DNA from: Pseudomonas sp.
GTDB taxonomy: Bacteria > Pseudomonadota > Gammaproteobacteria > Pseudomonadales > Pseudomonadaceae
Assembly (NCBI GenBank): GCA_007117785.1
Contig: SKFV01000269.1
Coordinates: 1 to 8,096 of the forward strand
Direction of reading: 5' to 3'
Length of the DNA: 8,096 nt
In this document: positions 6,830 to 8,096 of the stretch, piece by piece
Layout of the letters: the number at the start of each line of letters is the position of its first letter
Position numbering within the stretch: position 1 is the stretch's first letter
Notes under the pieces: generated by a model
Seen by the model: only the letters and a program-made list of their open reading frames with translations
The model's database searches: none
What the model was told of the DNA's origin: nothing
Program-made: the position numbers and the translations under genes

Positions 6830-7981
6830 ACGCTGTTGCAAAATCTCGACGGCGGGCAATACCTTGCCCTCAACAAACTCGAGGAAGGCGCCACCACCAG
6901 TTGATATGTAGGAAATCTGCGCGGCCACACCGTACTTGTCGATAGCGGCCAGCGTATCGCCACCGCCGGCAATCGAAAAGCCCTCACTGGCAGCAATCGC
7001 CTTGGCCAGCGCCTCAGTACCACCACCAAACTGGTCAAACTCGAACACCCCGACTGGGCCGTTCCATAAAATAGTCCCCGATGCCTTGAGCATTTCAGCG
7101 AACACCCGCGCCGTTTCAGGGCCGATATCCAGAATCATGTCATCTTCGGCCACATCGGCAATCGCCTTGACGGTTGCCTCGGCATCCTCGGCAAAGGCCT
7201 TGGCTACCACTACATCGGTCGGCAAGGGTACGCTCACCTTGGCCGCAATCGCCTTGGCCGTGTCCAGCAGATCGGCCTCGTGAAGCGACTTGCCAACCGG
7301 GTAACCAGCAGCCGCCAGAAAGGTATTGGCAATCCCGCCACCCACAATCAGTTGATCGCACTTCTCGGACAGCGAGTTCAATACATCCAACTTGGTCGAC
7401 ACCTTGGAGCCGGCAACAATCGCCAGCATTGGCCGCGCCGGCTTGTCCAGCGCCTTGGCCAAGGCCGCCAGCTCAGCTGCCAGCAAGGGGCCGGCACAGG
7501 CCTGCTTGGCAAACTTGGCCACGCCGTGGGTCGAACCCTGCGCCCGGTGCGCGGTGCCAAAGGCATCCATCACGAACACATCACAAAGCGCCGCATACTG
7601 CTGCGCCAGCTCATCGGTATTTTTCTTCTCGCCCTTATTGAAGCGCACATTCTCCAGCAGCACCACCTCACCCGGCTTGACCTCGACCCCGGCCAGGTAA
7701 TCACGCACCAGCGGCACCTCACGACCCAGCGCCTCGCTCAGATAGGCTGCCACCGGGGCCAGGCTGTCCGCTTCACTGAACACGCCCTCGTCCGGCCGCC
7801 CCAGATGCGAACACACCATCACCGCCGCACCTTTCTCCAGCGCCAGCTTGATGGTCGGCAACGAAGCAACAATCCGCGCATCACTGGCTACCTTGCCGTT
7901 CTTGACCGGCACGTTCAGGTCTTCACGAATCAGTACCCGCTGGCCCTTGAGGTCCAGCTCCTGCATGGTCAATACGCTCAT
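6821..7981 (-). CDS. pgk: Phosphoglycerate kinase
   Basis: Cytosolic glycolytic and gluconeogenic enzyme that transfers phosphate between 1,3-bisphosphoglycerate and ADP, giving 3-phosphoglycerate and ATP. The 386 residues match the usual bacterial length of about 390. The N-terminal substrate domain shows the PGK signature VLIREDLNVP (16-25), DARI (34-37, substrate arginine), SHLGRPDEG (58-66), LLENVRFNKGE (108-118) and HRAQGSTHG (145-153). The C-terminal nucleotide domain shows GSKVSTKLDVL (191-201), VGGGIANTFL (213-222), WNGPVGVFE (306-314) and IAGGGDT (337-343). All basic-patch and nucleotide-loop residues are recognisable. AAGGAG (7988-7993) precedes the ATG by 6 bases. fba follows after 41 bases. 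In many gammaproteobacteria epd lies directly upstream of pgk; here that position is outside the window. Confidence 0.98.
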   Translation of the reverse strand: MSVLTMQELDLKGQRVLIREDLNVPVKNGKVASDARIVASLPTIKLALEKGAAVMVCSHLGRPDEGVFSEADSLAPVAAYLSEALGREVPLVRDYLAGVEVKPGEVVLLENVRFNKGEKKNTDELAQQYAALCDVFVMDAFGTAHRAQGSTHGVAKFAKQACAGPLLAAELAALAKALDKPARPMLAIVAGSKVSTKLDVLNSLSEKCDQLIVGGGIANTFLAAAGYPVGKSLHEADLLDTAKAIAAKVSVPLPTDVVVAKAFAEDAEATVKAIADVAEDDMILDIGPETARVFAEMLKASGTILWNGPVGVFEFDQFGGGTEALAKAIAASEGFSIAGGGDTLAAIDKYGVAAQISYISTGGGAFLEFVEGKVLPAVEILQQRAR

Positions 7982-8096
7982 TTATGGCTCCTTGAATCAA
8001 ACTCAGTTTAAATCTCTAAAGCTGCAAAGCGCTTGAGTGCTCTTGAATTTGAAGCACCCACGCAGCGCCATGGGGCGCTGTTGCCATTAGCCGGTC
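7982..8096 (-). other. Region upstream of pgk (leader or intergenic)
   Basis: These 115 bases hold the pgk ribosome binding site (7988-7993) and a fairly AT-rich stretch around 7990-8060. They include an 8-base palindrome AAGCGCTT (8026-8033) and a small AAAC-TCA-GTTT repeat (7998-8008). No promoter with two good boxes could be identified by eye, and no gene can be supported. The far right end might carry the last codons of an upstream minus-strand gene (a TAA is read at 8087-8089), but the frame cannot be determined. Confidence 0.5.
8063..8080 (-). terminator. Candidate hairpin upstream of pgk (weak terminator or leader structure)
   Basis: CAGCGCC (8063-8069) and GGCGCTG (8074-8080) form a perfect 7-base, GC-rich stem around the loop ATGG. 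No clear T run follows on the minus strand, so it is not a textbook intrinsic terminator. It may be a weak or Rho-assisted end for an upstream minus-strand gene, or a leader hairpin of the pgk message. Confidence 0.35.

Noticed and set aside
7280..8011. Long plus-strand open frame (243 codons) opposite pgk
   Set aside because: Composition (many His, Gln, Arg) is typical of an antisense shadow; pgk on the other strand is unambiguous.
8081..8096. Possible end of an upstream gene such as epd
   Set aside because: Sixteen bases are too few to set a reading frame or recognise a product; the expectation comes only from usual gene order.
1..8096. Mobile element, defence island, CRISPR or biosynthetic cluster
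   Set aside because: No transposase, integrase, direct-repeat array, defence domain or cluster-type enzyme is visible; all genes fit a core or near-core chromosomal region.

Overview
The window reads as an ordinary chromosomal segment of a gammaproteobacterium, most likely a pseudomonad. The base composition is moderately GC-rich. The pgk-fba gene order, a class II aldolase of the Calvin-cycle subtype and the 7TMR-DISM/GGDEF proteins are all typical of that group. Genus-level placement is an inference from gene content, not from a marker gene. The window is densely coding: the longest stretch without a gene is the 115 bases at the right edge. I see no tRNA, rRNA, CRISPR array, insertion sequence or phage gene.

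Left part (5-3714, plus strand): two consecutive membrane-bound diguanylate cyclases of the same architecture. Each has a signal peptide, a periplasmic 7TMR-DISMED2 sensor domain, a 7TMR-DISM seven-helix membrane domain, a coiled-coil linker and a GGDEF domain. The reading frames overlap by 4 bases, and the proteins are clearly diverged tandem paralogues. Both keep the GGDEF active site and an RxxD inhibitory site, so both are expected to make cyclic di-GMP under product feedback, probably in response to different periplasmic signals.

Middle part (3720-5660, minus strand): a small acidic protein of unknown function, then a small four-helix inner-membrane protein of unknown function, then a secreted PQQ-type sugar (aldose) dehydrogenase of the GSDH/Asd (YliI) family. 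The last two are tightly coupled, because the ribosome binding site of the dehydrogenase starts 1 base after the stop codon of the membrane protein. The dehydrogenase converges on the second cyclase with only 5 bases between stop codons.

Right part (5715-7981, minus strand): phosphoglycerate kinase (pgk) followed by class II fructose-1,6-bisphosphate aldolase (fba), the central glycolysis/gluconeogenesis pair. A strong, perfectly symmetric hairpin flanked by A and T runs (5681-5710) follows fba and should end the pgk-fba transcript. The small acidic gene starts only 20 bases beyond it, so how that gene and those downstream are transcribed is the main open regulatory question.

I found no convincing undescribed multi-gene system. 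The items most worth a second look are the paired cyclases with identical linker length, the uncharacterised membrane protein coupled to the PQQ dehydrogenase, and the terminator placed almost on top of the next gene's ribosome binding site.
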